64,000 bases of DNA from Hasllibacter halocynthiae (GCF_003003095.1 NZ_PVTT01000001.1:992001-1056000); one strand, 5' to 3'; counted from the first letter of the stretch, positions 54,030-63,163 are shown. Translations and numbers: made by a program. Notes: generated by a model not told the origin, from the sequence alone.

Positions 54030-54496
54030 CCTTCGACGCCGGCGCCTTCCGCGACGCCCTGGGGCGCTTCCCCACCGGCGTCACGGTCGTCACCTGCCGC
54101 GACGCGGAAGGGCCGCTCGCCATCGTGGCCAACAGCTTCGCCTCCGTATCGCTCGACCCGCCGCTGGTGCTCTGGTCGCCCGCCAAGGCGTCGCGGCGCC
54201 ACGACGCGTTCGTCGCCGCGCCCCGCTTCTCGATCCATGTGATCGCCGCGGACGACAAGGACGAGGCGCTGGCCTTCGTGCGCGACGGCCGCGCCTTCGG
54301 CCCCGGCTGGGAGACGGGCGAGGACGTGCCGGTCCATCCCGGCACCCTCGCCCGCTTCGACTGCGCGCGCCACGCCGCCCATGACGGCGGCGACCATACG
54401 ATCGTCGTGGGCCTGGTGACGGACATCCATGCCCGCGACGGGGACGCCCTGATCTTCGATCGCGGGCGCTACGGAAGGTTTGCGCCGGAACCCTGA
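54026..54496 (+). CDS. Flavin reductase (DIM6/NTAB type)
   Basis: A 156-residue flavin reductase-like domain: FRDALGRFPTGVTVVTCRD, IVANSFASVSLDPPLVLWSP and RFSIHVIAADD are typical. It would supply reduced FMN to the monooxygenase. TTG start; TTGA overlaps the reductase stop. The length is normal for SmoA-like or HpaC-like reductases. Confidence 0.9.
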   Translation: MTFDAGAFRDALGRFPTGVTVVTCRDAEGPLAIVANSFASVSLDPPLVLWSPAKASRRHDAFVAAPRFSIHVIAADDKDEALAFVRDGRAFGPGWETGEDVPVHPGTLARFDCARHAAHDGGDHTIVVGLVTDIHARDGDALIFDRGRYGRFAPEP

Positions 54497-54575
54497 GGGG
54501 GTCAGGCTCGCGCTGCGGCCCGGACGGAAGATTCGGCTGCCGCGCAGGGACGAAGGAAAGGGGGAGGAAGCCGCG

Positions 54576-55232
54576 ATGCCGGTGATCCTGGGGCTGCTCG
54601 CCCCGCTGGAATGGGTGCTGACGCGCGTCCTCCGGCTGTGCCGGACCCTCGCCCTCTTGGCGCTCGGGATCATGGTGTGCGTCGTGCTCTACTCGATCCC
54701 GATGCGCTACCTCCTGAACGACGCGCCGGCTTGGGCGAACCAGCTCACGCTGTTCTTCATGATCTGGATGACGGGTCTGATGGCCCCCGTCGCCTACCGC
54801 CAGGGCGGCTTCGTCGCCATCGACATGCTCGAGCGGGCGCTGCCCGGCCGCCTGTCCACCCTCCTGGTCCTCGCGCTGACGCTGGCCTCGCTCGTCGTCC
54901 TCGCAGCCGCGCTGCCGCACGCGACGGCGCACGTGCAGTCGGGCTGCCTCTTCCGGTCGGCGACCCTCTGGCTGCCCTTCACGCTGGAGCTGGCGATCCC
55001 CCTGCCCGGCGAGGCGGCGCTGACGCTCTGCTCGGGCGACGGCTGGGCCTTCGGGTTCGAGGCAGGCTGGACGAAGATGCCGAACGCGCTGACATACATC
55101 GCGCTGAAGATCGGCCTCGTCCTCCTGATCCTCGTGAACGTCGAGATGGTGCTGCGCCACCTTGCCACGCTCCTCGGCGGCGCCGACCGCCTCGCGCCGC
55201 TGCCCGTGACCGACGCCCCGGTGGCCGAATGA
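54576..55232 (+). CDS. dctQ: TRAP transporter small permease (DctQ)
   Basis: A 218-residue membrane protein with four main TMs. MRYLLNDAPAWANQLTLFFM followed by IWMTGLMAPVAYRQGGFVAI is the DctQ signature. A loop of about 45 residues with two cysteines (GCLFRSATLWLP, LTLCSGDGWAFG) between TM3 and TM4 is longer than usual. GGAGG lies before the ATG. With DctM it forms the TRAP importer. It follows the flavin reductase by 79 bases. Confidence 0.88.
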   Translation: MPVILGLLAPLEWVLTRVLRLCRTLALLALGIMVCVVLYSIPMRYLLNDAPAWANQLTLFFMIWMTGLMAPVAYRQGGFVAIDMLERALPGRLSTLLVLALTLASLVVLAAALPHATAHVQSGCLFRSATLWLPFTLELAIPLPGEAALTLCSGDGWAFGFEAGWTKMPNALTYIALKIGLVLLILVNVEMVLRHLATLLGGADRLAPLPVTDAPVAE

Positions 55233-55287
55233 CGCGCCCCGCCCCTCGCCCCGTCCCTCCCCCCCGGCCCGGCCAGGAGGGTACGCC

Positions 55288-56772
55288 ATGCTGATCTGGT
55301 TCCTGCCCCTCTTCCTGCTGATCCTGATGCTGGGGATGCCGGTCGTCTTCGCCCTGCTCCTCGCGCCGGGCGTCATGCTCTGGGCGGACGGATCCTCCCG
55401 CGACCTCGCGATCATGTACCGCAACGTCTTCAACGGGATCGACGTCTTCCTCCTCGCCGCGCTGCCCTTCTTCATGCTCGCGGGCGAGATCATGAACCGC
55501 GGCGGCATCACCGCCCGCATCGTCGAGTTCTCCCAGGCGTTCATGGGCCACCTGCGCGGCGGGCTCGCGCACGTGAACATCCTCTCCTCGATCCTCTTCG
55601 CGGGGCTCTCGGGCTCGGCCGTGGCGGACACCTCGGCCCTCGGCTCCACGCTCATCCCGGCGATGGAGAAGCAGGGCTACACCCGCCGCTTCGCCGCCGC
55701 GATCACCGCCGCCTCCTCCGTGATCGGCCCGATCATCCCGCCCTCGGGCATCATGATCATCTACGCCTCCGTGATGGAGCAGTCGGTCGCCGCCCTCTTC
55801 CTCGCGGGGATCGTGCCCGGCATCCTCGTCGGCGCGGGGCTGATGGTCATGGTCCGCCTCCTCGCGGACCGCTACGACATGCCCCAGGCCGAACGGATCG
55901 TCGCCCGCGACCAGAGCGTCGGCGCGGCCGAATGGTGGACCTCCTGGGTGATCGCGCGCGCGGTGATCGGCGGCCTGATCGCCCTCCTCCTCACCCTCGT
56001 CGCGGACCGGATCGCCCCCGGCACCCTGCCCTGGTGGGGCGCGTGGCTGCTCGGCGCGGCCCTCGCCCACGTCCTCCTCGGCGCGTGGAAGCGGCGCATC
56101 AGCCACGACTTCCGCGTCGTCTGCAAGCGCGCGGCCGCCCCCCTCCTGACGCCGATCATCATCCTGGGCGGCATCCTCGGGGGCGTGTTCACACCGACGG
56201 AGGCGTCGGCCATCGCCGTCGCCTACGCCCTCTTCGTCGCCTTCTTCGTCCTCCGCTCGATGCGCCTTTCGGACCTCTCGGGCGTGCTCGCCCGCTCGGC
56301 GATGGCCTCGGCGGCGGTCCTCCTCCTCGTGGGGGCGGCGGTGGCCTTCAAGTCGGTCGTCTCGCTCTCCCAGGCGCCGCAGATCATGACGGACTACATC
56401 CTGGCGCTGTCCCAGAACCCGCTGATCCTCCTCTTCCTCATCAACCTCCTCCTCTTCGTCGTCGGCATGTTCCTCGACGCGGGGCCGGCCATCATCATCC
56501 TCGGCCCGATCCTCGCGCCCGTCTTCACCGAGCTCGGCGTCGACCCCGTCCACTTCGCCATTATCATGTCCGTGAACCTGACCGTGGGCCTCGCCACGCC
56601 GCCCATGGGCCTCGTCCTCTTCGTCGCCTCGACCGTCTCGGGCGAGAAGGTCGAGACGATCTCCAAGGCCATCCTGCCCTTCCTCGCGATCGAGGTCGCG
56701 GTGATCTTCCTCATCACCTACGTGCCGGCGATCTCCTTGACGGTGCCCCGTCTCGCCGGCTTCCTGAACTGA
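55288..56772 (+). CDS. dctM: TRAP transporter large permease (DctM)
   Basis: A 494-residue 12-TM protein; typical DctM proteins are about 425. FAGLSGSAVADTSALGSTLI, AASSVIGPIIPPSGIMIIYA and TVGLATPPMGLVLFVAS are typical. An insert of about 70 residues (about 210-280, with two extra hydrophobic stretches, ARAVIGGLIALLLTLVADRI) sits in the middle. AGGAGG lies 8 bases before the ATG. It drives sodium-coupled uptake of a small carboxylate or related anion. Confidence 0.92.
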   Translation: MLIWFLPLFLLILMLGMPVVFALLLAPGVMLWADGSSRDLAIMYRNVFNGIDVFLLAALPFFMLAGEIMNRGGITARIVEFSQAFMGHLRGGLAHVNILSSILFAGLSGSAVADTSALGSTLIPAMEKQGYTRRFAAAITAASSVIGPIIPPSGIMIIYASVMEQSVAALFLAGIVPGILVGAGLMVMVRLLADRYDMPQAERIVARDQSVGAAEWWTSWVIARAVIGGLIALLLTLVADRIAPGTLPWWGAWLLGAALAHVLLGAWKRRISHDFRVVCKRAAAPLLTPIIILGGILGGVFTPTEASAIAVAYALFVAFFVLRSMRLSDLSGVLARSAMASAAVLLLVGAAVAFKSVVSLSQAPQIMTDYILALSQNPLILLFLINLLLFVVGMFLDAGPAIIILGPILAPVFTELGVDPVHFAIIMSVNLTVGLATPPMGLVLFVASTVSGEKVETISKAILPFLAIEVAVIFLITYVPAISLTVPRLAGFLN

Positions 56773-56801
56773 CCAACCGGGCCATAAAGGGAGGGACCCG
56801 A

Positions 56802-57860
56802 ATGCTGACCACCACCATCAAGGGCTTGGCCGTCGCCGCGCTGGCGCTGACGCCGATCGCCGCCGCCGCGCAGGAGTACACGCTCCGCGCGACCGCCAAC
56901 TCGAACGAGAACGACGAGGACTACGACGGCCTGATCGTCTTCAAGGACTACGTCGAGGCCGCCTCCAACGGCGCCATCGAGGTCGAGATCTTCATGGGCA
57001 CCCAGCTCTGCGCCAACGGGACGGAATGCCTGCAGGGCGTGGCCGACGGCTCGATCGACATCTACGTCACCACCTCGGGCGGCGCGGCGGGCATCTTCCC
57101 CTACGTGCAGATCTTCGATCTGCCCTACCTGATGGCCGACGACCGCATCGCGGAAGAAGTGCTGACCGCCACCGACCTCGTGCCCGAGCTGCGCGCCCGC
57201 GCGCTCGAGGACAGCGGCGACGCCATCCGCATCATGACGGTGGGCAACACCGGCGGCTGGCGCAACTTCGCCAACACCCAGCGCCGGATCGAGACGCCGT
57301 CCGACATGGAGGGGCTGTCCATCCGCACCGTGGTCGCCGACCTCCCGCAGGAGCTGGTCCGCGCGCTGGGCGCCTCGCCCACCCCCATCCCGTGGCCCGA
57401 GCTGTTCACCTCGTTCCAGACCGGCGTGGTCGAGGGATCGAAGAACGGCATCACGGACATCATGGGCATGCGCTTCCCGGACGCGGGGCTGCAATACGTG
57501 ACGCTGGACCGGCACGCCTACATGGCCGCCATCTGGGTGATGAACAACGAGACGTTCATGTCCATGCCCGAGGATCTGCGCCGCGTCGTTGTCGACGGGT
57601 TCGCCCAGCTCCAGCAGGCGACCTTCGCCTCGCCCAAGCGCAAGTCGATCCAGGCCTACGAGGACTTCACCGCCGGTGGCGGCGACCTCTACGTCCCGAC
57701 CCCCGACCAGGTCGCCATGTTCCAGGAGGCCGCGCAGCCCGTCTATTCCTGGTTCGAGGAGAACGTCGACGGCGGCGGGGACATCCTCGCCATCTTCCGC
57801 GACAGCATCGCCCAGGCCGAGGAGACGATCGGCGCCCGGCGCGAGGCGGACCTGAACTAG
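56802..57860 (+). CDS. dctP: TRAP transporter substrate-binding protein (DctP)
   Basis: A 352-residue periplasmic protein with a signal peptide (ALALTPIAAAAQE). YTLRATANSNENDEDYDGLI, ASNGAIEVEIFMGTQLC and DLPYLMADDRIAEEVL are of the DctP type. The usual substrate-binding arginine is in GLSIRTVVADLPQEL. Two cysteines (TQLCANGTECLQG) may form a disulfide. It completes the dctQMP importer. The substrate is unknown; context suggests the compound oxidised by the monooxygenase operon. Confidence 0.91.
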   Translation: MLTTTIKGLAVAALALTPIAAAAQEYTLRATANSNENDEDYDGLIVFKDYVEAASNGAIEVEIFMGTQLCANGTECLQGVADGSIDIYVTTSGGAAGIFPYVQIFDLPYLMADDRIAEEVLTATDLVPELRARALEDSGDAIRIMTVGNTGGWRNFANTQRRIETPSDMEGLSIRTVVADLPQELVRALGASPTPIPWPELFTSFQTGVVEGSKNGITDIMGMRFPDAGLQYVTLDRHAYMAAIWVMNNETFMSMPEDLRRVVVDGFAQLQQATFASPKRKSIQAYEDFTAGGGDLYVPTPDQVAMFQEAAQPVYSWFEENVDGGGDILAIFRDSIAQAEETIGARREADLN

Positions 57861-57873
57861 TCCCGCAAGGGAC

Positions 57874-57899
57874 GGGGGCGCCCGGCAAGGGGCGTCCCC
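57874..57899 (+). terminator. Hairpin downstream of dctP
   Basis: GGGGGCGCCC (57874-57883) pairs with GGGCGTCCCC (57890-57899), ten pairs with one G-T wobble. A smaller GTCCC-GCAA-GGGAC hairpin (57860-57873) overlaps the last base of the dctP stop. Together they probably end or stabilise the operon transcript. Confidence 0.55.
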
Positions 57900-58066
57900 G
57901 ACCGCGCGCGCCGGTTAACAAGAATTGACCGGCCCCGCGACAATCCCCGGCCATAATCGGGACAGACCTTCGAATCAGAAACGAGTGGGAAGGCGACCCC
58001 GCCCCTGCCGCCCCCCGGGGGGGCATGGCGGGCGCCGCCGATCGAGGTCGAAGGGGACCGGGGACG

Positions 58067-59284
58067 ATGGGCATCATCAAGGACTGGACCGCGGGGACGG
58101 GCTCGGCGCTGGCCGGCGCGGGCCTGCTGGCGGGCATGGCCGGCGTCGCGGCGGCGCAGGACGTGACCCTCCGCATGAAGGGCAGCGAGGACATCGTCCT
58201 CTCCGGCGAGCTGGTCGAGCACGACGAGGAGAGCTACACCATCTCCTCCACGCTCGGCCCGCTCACGGTCGAGCGCGCGGCGTTCGACTGCATTGGCGAG
58301 GGATGCCCGGACGGCGGCGTCGAGGCCGCGCAGGACGGCCCGGTCGTCTGGGACGTGTCGCTCTGGGGCTCGCGCCGCGCCTTCACCGAGCACGTCGAGA
58401 AGCTGGCCGAGCTGGTCGACGAGCGCACGAACGGCGAGTTCACCCTGAACATCTCCTATGGCGGGCTCGCCCCCAGCCGAGAGAACCTCGACGGGATCGC
58501 CGCCGGCAGCTTCGAGATGGCGCAGTTCTGCGCCGGCTACCACCCCGAGAAGAACCCCTCGATCACGGTGCTCGAGCTGCCCTTCCTCGGCATCGACTCG
58601 ATCGAGGAGGAGCTGGCCGTCTCCCGGGCGATCTATGCGCATCCGGCCGTGCAGGACGATCTGGCGCGCTGGAACGCCACCCTTCTGATGCCGACGCCCC
58701 AGCCGCAGTACAACATCGTCGGCGTCGGCCAGCCGCCGACCTCGCTCGGCTCGTTCCGCGGGATGACCATCCGCTCGGCCGGCGGCGTCGGCCGCGCGAT
58801 CGAGGCCTTGGGCGCCGAGGCGCAGACGATCCCCGCGCCGCAGGTGCGCGACGCCCTCGCCGACGGCAGCATCCAAGCGGTCGCATTCGCGCCCCACGCC
58901 CACATGAGCTTCGGCACGATCGACAGCGGCAGCTGGTGGACCACGAACCTGAACCCCGGCACCGCGAACTGCCCCGTCGTGGTGAACAGCGAGGCGCTCG
59001 AGGCGCTGTCCACGTCGAACCGGGTCGCGCTCGTCTCCTCCGTGGACGAGGCGCTCGAGCACTTCGTCGAGAACTACGAGGGCGCGACGATGGACGCCTG
59101 GGGGCCGGCGCTGGACAGGAACTTCATCATCCAGATCACCCTGCGCGACGACATCCTGCAGGCGATCGGCGACGCGGTGGCCGCCCCCGCCGCCGAGGCC
59201 TGGATCGAGGAGAACGCCGCTCGCGGCCTTCCCGCGCGCGAGCTCTACGACCTCGTGACCGCGACGATCGAGGCCCAGCGCTAA
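58067..59284 (+). CDS. TRAP-type substrate-binding protein with extra N-terminal domain
   Basis: A 405-residue periplasmic protein. A signal sequence (about 13-31) precedes a small domain (33-82: VTLRMKGSEDIVLSGELVEH, then ESYTISSTLGPLTVERAAFDC, with Cys75 and Cys80), and then a DctP-type fold (about 94-405), with SYGGLAPSRENLDGIAAGS, ITVLELPFLGIDSIEEE and MTIRSAGGVGRAIEALGAE. The N-terminal domain resembles one found with phosphate-type and OmpA-type proteins of Rhodobacterales. No dctQM genes are next to it; it may use those at 54576-56772. Confidence 0.85.
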   Translation: MGIIKDWTAGTGSALAGAGLLAGMAGVAAAQDVTLRMKGSEDIVLSGELVEHDEESYTISSTLGPLTVERAAFDCIGEGCPDGGVEAAQDGPVVWDVSLWGSRRAFTEHVEKLAELVDERTNGEFTLNISYGGLAPSRENLDGIAAGSFEMAQFCAGYHPEKNPSITVLELPFLGIDSIEEELAVSRAIYAHPAVQDDLARWNATLLMPTPQPQYNIVGVGQPPTSLGSFRGMTIRSAGGVGRAIEALGAEAQTIPAPQVRDALADGSIQAVAFAPHAHMSFGTIDSGSWWTTNLNPGTANCPVVVNSEALEALSTSNRVALVSSVDEALEHFVENYEGATMDAWGPALDRNFIIQITLRDDILQAIGDAVAAPAAEAWIEENAARGLPARELYDLVTATIEAQR

Positions 59285-59414
59285 GGCCGCGCCAGCGGGG
59301 GCCCGCAGACCCCCACGCGCCGCCGCCCGGCGGGTTTTCGGGCCCGCCCCCCCTGCCGGCGCGGCCCGGCGCCCTAGCTCACCCTCCGCACACACGAACG
59401 GAGGGCCAAGCGCC

Positions 59415-60245
59415 ATGTTCTACCATTCCGGCAAGCTCCAGTACGAGGTTCGCTGCGACAGCCCCAACCCGGTCTTCGCCAAGTACCTCCAGCAGGCCAT
59501 CGGCGGCATCGAGGGCGAGATCCGCGTCGCCATGCAGTACTTCTTCCAGGCCATGGGCGCGCGCGGGAACCCCAAGTACCGCGACATGCTGATGATGACC
59601 GCCACGGAGGAGCTGAGCCATATCGAGTTCCTCTGCCACGCCGTCGCCCTGAACCTCGAAGGCGCCCCCCTCACCGAGCGCGAGGCCGCGGCCAAGCTGA
59701 ACCCGGTCGTCCACGCGATCATGGGCGGGCTGAACCCGCGCCACGTCCTTTCCTCGGGCCTCTCGGCGATGCCGGTGAACGCCAACGGCATCCCCTTCGA
59801 CATGAGCCACATCTACGCCAGCGGGAACATCGCCGGCGACATGATGGCCAACGTCACCGCCGAGGCGACGGGCCGCACGCTGGCCTCGCGCCTCTACAAC
59901 ATGACGGACGACGCCGGGATGAAGGACATGCTATCCTTCCTGATCGCGCGCGACACCATGCACCAGCAGCAATGGCTCGCCGTGATCGAGGACCTGGGCG
60001 GCATCGAGGCGACCATGCCGATCCCGAACTCCACCCCCGAGGAGCACGAGAACCTCGAGCATTCCTACTACTTCCTGAACACCTCGCTCGACGAGCCGAC
60101 GCCCCAGGGCGTGTGGACGAACGGCGGGCCGACCATGGACGGCCGCGGCACCTTCACCGCCCGCGACAAGGCCGAGCCGATGGGCCAGAAGCCCGACCTC
60201 GGCAAGGCGCGCGAGCATTCGGGCGCGCAGAAGCAGCAGATGTGA
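59415..60245 (+). CDS. Manganese catalase
   Basis: A 276-residue dimanganese catalase that splits hydrogen peroxide without heme. Manganese ligands are visible: Glu35 (GGIEGEIRVAMQY), Glu66 and His69 (ATEELSHIEFL), Glu150 (NVTAEATGR) and His183 (DTMHQQQWL). It is cytosolic. GGAGGG precedes the ATG. It is a single gene; its need for manganese fits the sitABCD importer 17 kb away. Confidence 0.95.
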   Translation: MFYHSGKLQYEVRCDSPNPVFAKYLQQAIGGIEGEIRVAMQYFFQAMGARGNPKYRDMLMMTATEELSHIEFLCHAVALNLEGAPLTEREAAAKLNPVVHAIMGGLNPRHVLSSGLSAMPVNANGIPFDMSHIYASGNIAGDMMANVTAEATGRTLASRLYNMTDDAGMKDMLSFLIARDTMHQQQWLAVIEDLGGIEATMPIPNSTPEEHENLEHSYYFLNTSLDEPTPQGVWTNGGPTMDGRGTFTARDKAEPMGQKPDLGKAREHSGAQKQQM

Positions 60246-60252
60246 CCCCTCT

Positions 60253-60278
60253 CCGGGGGGCGGGCCGCCGCCCCCCGG
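60253..60278. terminator. Strong hairpin between convergent Mn-catalase and epimerase genes
   Basis: CCGGGGGGCGG (60253-60263) pairs perfectly with CCGCCCCCCGG (60268-60278) around GCCG. It lies 7 bases after the catalase stop and 20 bases beyond the convergent epimerase stop, so it can serve both. Confidence 0.65.
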
Positions 60279-60298
60279 ACCCCGCGGACGGGGCGCCG

Positions 60299-61303
60299 TC
60301 AGTGCGGCGGCTGGGGAACGAGGTCGGGCCCCTGCCGGCCCCAGCGGTGCATTCCGGTCGGCGCGGCTTCGGGCGGCGCCCCGGCGAAGGCGCCCATCGT
60401 CCGGCGCAGCCCCTCCTCCAGGTCCACGCGGGGCGCGAAGCCCAGCGCCTCGCGCGCCAGGGCGATGTCGGGCCGCCGCCTGACCGGGTCGTCGATCGGC
60501 AGCGGCGCATGCCTGATGCCCGCGCCCCCGCCCGCCAGCGCGATCACTCGGCGCGCCACCTCCAGGATCGAGATCTCGGCCGGGTTGCCCAGGTTCACGG
60601 GCCCCGCGAACCCCGCCGGGGCGTCCAGCACCGCCATCACCCCATCCACCAGGTCGTCCACGTAGCAGAAGCTGCGCGTCTGGCTTCCGTCGCCGTAGAC
60701 GGTCAAGGCGTTCCCCTCCAGCGCCTGCCGGACGAAGTTCGACACCACGCGGCCGTCATGCGGGTGCATCCGAGGGCCGTAGGTGTTGAAGATGCGCACG
60801 ACCTTCGCGTCCAGCCCGTGATGCCGGCGGAAGTCGAAGACCAGGCTCTCGGCGCAGCGCTTGCCCTCGTCGTAGCAGGCGCGCGGCCCCGTGCACGAGA
60901 CCGCGCCGTGATAGCCCTCCGGCTGGGGATGGACGCCGGGGTTGCCGTACACCTCCGAAGTCGAGGCCTGGATGAGGCGCGCGCCGCAGGCATCGGCCAG
61001 GCGCAGCATGTTAAGCGTGCCGTTCACGCAGGTAGTCGTCGTCCGGACCGGATCGCTTTGATAGGCCTTGGGGCTGGCCGGGCAGCCGAAGTTCAGCACC
61101 GCGTCGCATTCCAGGGCGATCGGCTCGGCGATGTCGTGGCGGATCAGCCGAAAGCCCGGATGCCCCTCCAGATGCGCGAGGTTGGCCATCCGCCCGGTCG
61201 AGAAGTCGTCGACGCAGACCACCTCGTCGCCCCGCTCGAGGAGGCGGTCGCACAGATGGCTGCCGAGGAAGCCGGCGCCTCCGGTCACCAGGATGCGTGC
61301 CAT
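60299..61303 (-). CDS. NAD-dependent epimerase/decarboxylase, UDP-glucuronate decarboxylase-like
   Basis: A 334-residue short-chain dehydrogenase-type sugar-nucleotide enzyme. The start is ILVTGGAGFLGSHLCDRLLE; it has FGCPASPKAYQSDPVRT, STSEVYGNPGVHPQPEGYHG and the catalytic YDEGKR. These are typical of UXS, which makes UDP-xylose from UDP-glucuronate. It probably supplies a sugar for the glycan made by the adjacent transferases. The gap to the methyltransferase gene is 4 bases. Confidence 0.88.
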   Translation of the reverse strand: MARILVTGGAGFLGSHLCDRLLERGDEVVCVDDFSTGRMANLAHLEGHPGFRLIRHDIAEPIALECDAVLNFGCPASPKAYQSDPVRTTTTCVNGTLNMLRLADACGARLIQASTSEVYGNPGVHPQPEGYHGAVSCTGPRACYDEGKRCAESLVFDFRRHHGLDAKVVRIFNTYGPRMHPHDGRVVSNFVRQALEGNALTVYGDGSQTRSFCYVDDLVDGVMAVLDAPAGFAGPVNLGNPAEISILEVARRVIALAGGGAGIRHAPLPIDDPVRRRPDIALAREALGFAPRVDLEEGLRRTMGAFAGAPPEAAPTGMHRWGRQGPDLVPQPPH

Positions 61304-61307
61304 GGGG

Positions 61308-62111
61308 TCACTCCTTCTCGCTTGCGTGCGTGCGGTGCGTCGCCGGCAGCCCCGCGGCCGAGCGGAACTCCCCCTCTTCGGCCGGCCAGACGGCGGCCGC
61401 GGGATCGCGGCGGCAAAGGTATATCTCGTGCCCGGGGCGCGCTTCGATCCGGAAGCCCGCCGATCGGAGCATCGCGCAGATGCCTGCGTGGTTCGGCGCC
61501 CACCAATTCGTCGGATCGTCCGCGAACCGGCCCTCGATGAAGGCCATGAACGGATGGTCCCGCCGGGTCAGGCGGTCGCGCTCCTCGAAGTCGAAGGGCG
61601 GCGCGGGCGCCTCGCCCCCCTCGCCCGTGTCGGCGGTCAGCGTCTGGAACACCATCAGCCGCGGCTCGACCCGCGCAAGCGCGTCCAGCGCCAGCAGCGG
61701 ATAGCGCAGGTGGTAGAACACCCCCATGAACAGCACGAGGTCGAAGCGCTCGCCGCTGCGGGCCAGATCGTAGACCTGCTGGCGGCGGAAGGTCACGGGC
61801 AGGCCCATCCGCCCGGCCGCCCAGGCCGCCTGGCGCAGGTAGTGCGGGTCGAGGTCGATCCCCGTCACCTCCGCGCCCCGGCGGGCCAGCTCGAAGCTGT
61901 AGAAGCCCGCGTTGCAGCCGATGTCCAGCGCGCGCCAGCCGGAGAGGTCGGCGGGAAGGTGCGGCGCGATCTCGAGCCACTTGAACCGCGGAAAGTCCCC
62001 GAAGCGGTGGTCCGGCGCGGTCTGGACGCCGCCGGGCAGGTGCAGGTTGTGGAACCACGGCCCCAGGGCCGCGGGGTCGTCCGTGGCGGGGACGTCGATC
62101 GCGTCCTTCAT
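61308..62111 (-). CDS. SAM-dependent methyltransferase (glycan cluster)
   Basis: A 267-residue class I methyltransferase. Motif I is ALDIGCNAGFYSFELARRGA, then EVTGIDLDPHYLRQAAWAAG, and LVLFMGVFYHLRYPLLALDA follows. This is the CmoB-like/TIGR04290-like group found beside glycosyltransferases. It overlaps the glycosyltransferase upstream (ATGA). It probably methylates a sugar or lipid-linked intermediate; the target is unknown. Confidence 0.85.
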   Translation of the reverse strand: MKDAIDVPATDDPAALGPWFHNLHLPGGVQTAPDHRFGDFPRFKWLEIAPHLPADLSGWRALDIGCNAGFYSFELARRGAEVTGIDLDPHYLRQAAWAAGRMGLPVTFRRQQVYDLARSGERFDLVLFMGVFYHLRYPLLALDALARVEPRLMVFQTLTADTGEGGEAPAPPFDFEERDRLTRRDHPFMAFIEGRFADDPTNWWAPNHAGICAMLRSAGFRIEARPGHEIYLCRRDPAAAVWPAEEGEFRSAAGLPATHRTHASEKE

Positions 62112-63163
62112 GCGGCTTCCTCCAGAAAGGCTTCCAGCTCGGCGGCGCGCGCGTCCGACGAATGGCGCGCGCGCACGATCTCGCGGGCGGCACGGCCCAT
62201 CGCCGCGCGGCGGGTGGCCGGCAGGTCCAGCGCGGCCTCCACGTCCCCGGGCCCGCGCGCGATCACGATGGCCTCGCCCTCGGGCAGCAGCGCGTCCAGC
62301 CCCTCCCACGCGTCCGAGACGATGGGCGTGCCGCAGGCCCCCGCTTCGAACAGCCGGACGGAGGGCGACCAACCCGCCGCGACCATGTCCGCGCGGGTCA
62401 CGTTCAGCGTGAAGTCCTGGTCGTTGTAGAAGCCCGGATGCCGCGCGGGGGGCAGGTGGTCGATCCGCTCGACGCCCCGGGGCCAGTCGATGCCGCCGGG
62501 ATATTGCGGCCCGGCCACCACGAAGGCGCCGCCCCGCCGGCGCGCGGGCTCCAGCAGCAGCGCGTCGAGGACCGGCTGGCGGTCTTCGCTGTAGGTGCCC
62601 AGGTAGCCCAGCTGCCACCGCCGCCGCCCTTCGCGCGCCTCCGGCCGGTAGCGCGCCGCGTCCACCGAGCAATAGAGCGCCCGCGCCCGCGGCGCGCCGA
62701 GGTCGCGCTCGATCCGGCCCAGCGTCGGCCCCCCGGTGAACGAGAGGTAGAGGTCGAGCCCCGGCACCTGGTCGGGGCGGATGTAGTGGTCCGCCCGCCC
62801 CATCCGCGACAACGTGATCGGCGTGTCGATGTCGTAGAAGGCGACCGTGCCGCGCGCGGTGTCGCGCACCCAGTCCAGCACCTCGGGCCCCCGCTGCACG
62901 TAGGATCCGACGATCACCGCGTCCGCGTCCGCGACCTCGCCGGCGAAGCGCGCGCGAAGGTCCTCGGGATCGGCGTAGAGGGCCAGCCGCGCGAAGTCCG
63001 GCTCGGTCAGATCGCGGTGGGGGGCGTACCACGGCACGTCCTGCTCGAGGAACAGCACCTCGTGCCCCCGCCCGTGCATCCCCCGCAGGAGCGAACGGAA
63101 CGTCGTCGCGTGCCCGTTCCCCCAGGACGACGACAGCGAGAGGCCGATCACCGCGAGGCGCAT
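62108..63163 (-). CDS. CgeB-like glycosyltransferase
   Basis: A 351-residue protein starting LAVIGLSLSSSWGNGHATTF, with a GT-B-like C-terminal half: FTLNVTRADMVAAGWSPSVR, LFEAGACGTPIVSDAWEGLD and EGEAIVIARGPGDVEAAL. The group (CgeB/spore maturation-like) transfers sugars. It is related to the next gene in its C-terminal half, suggesting tandem duplication. One-base overlap with the upstream gene. Confidence 0.82.
   Translation of the reverse strand: MRLAVIGLSLSSSWGNGHATTFRSLLRGMHGRGHEVLFLEQDVPWYAPHRDLTEPDFARLALYADPEDLRARFAGEVADADAVIVGSYVQRGPEVLDWVRDTARGTVAFYDIDTPITLSRMGRADHYIRPDQVPGLDLYLSFTGGPTLGRIERDLGAPRARALYCSVDAARYRPEAREGRRRWQLGYLGTYSEDRQPVLDALLLEPARRRGGAFVVAGPQYPGGIDWPRGVERIDHLPPARHPGFYNDQDFTLNVTRADMVAAGWSPSVRLFEAGACGTPIVSDAWEGLDALLPEGEAIVIARGPGDVEAALDLPATRRAAMGRAAREIVRARHSSDARAAELEAFLEEAA

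Noticed and set aside
59300-59370. A GC-rich stretch followed by GTTTTC after the second TRAP binding-protein gene
   Set aside because: The possible stems are only 4-6 pairs with poor loops, so it is not a convincing terminator.
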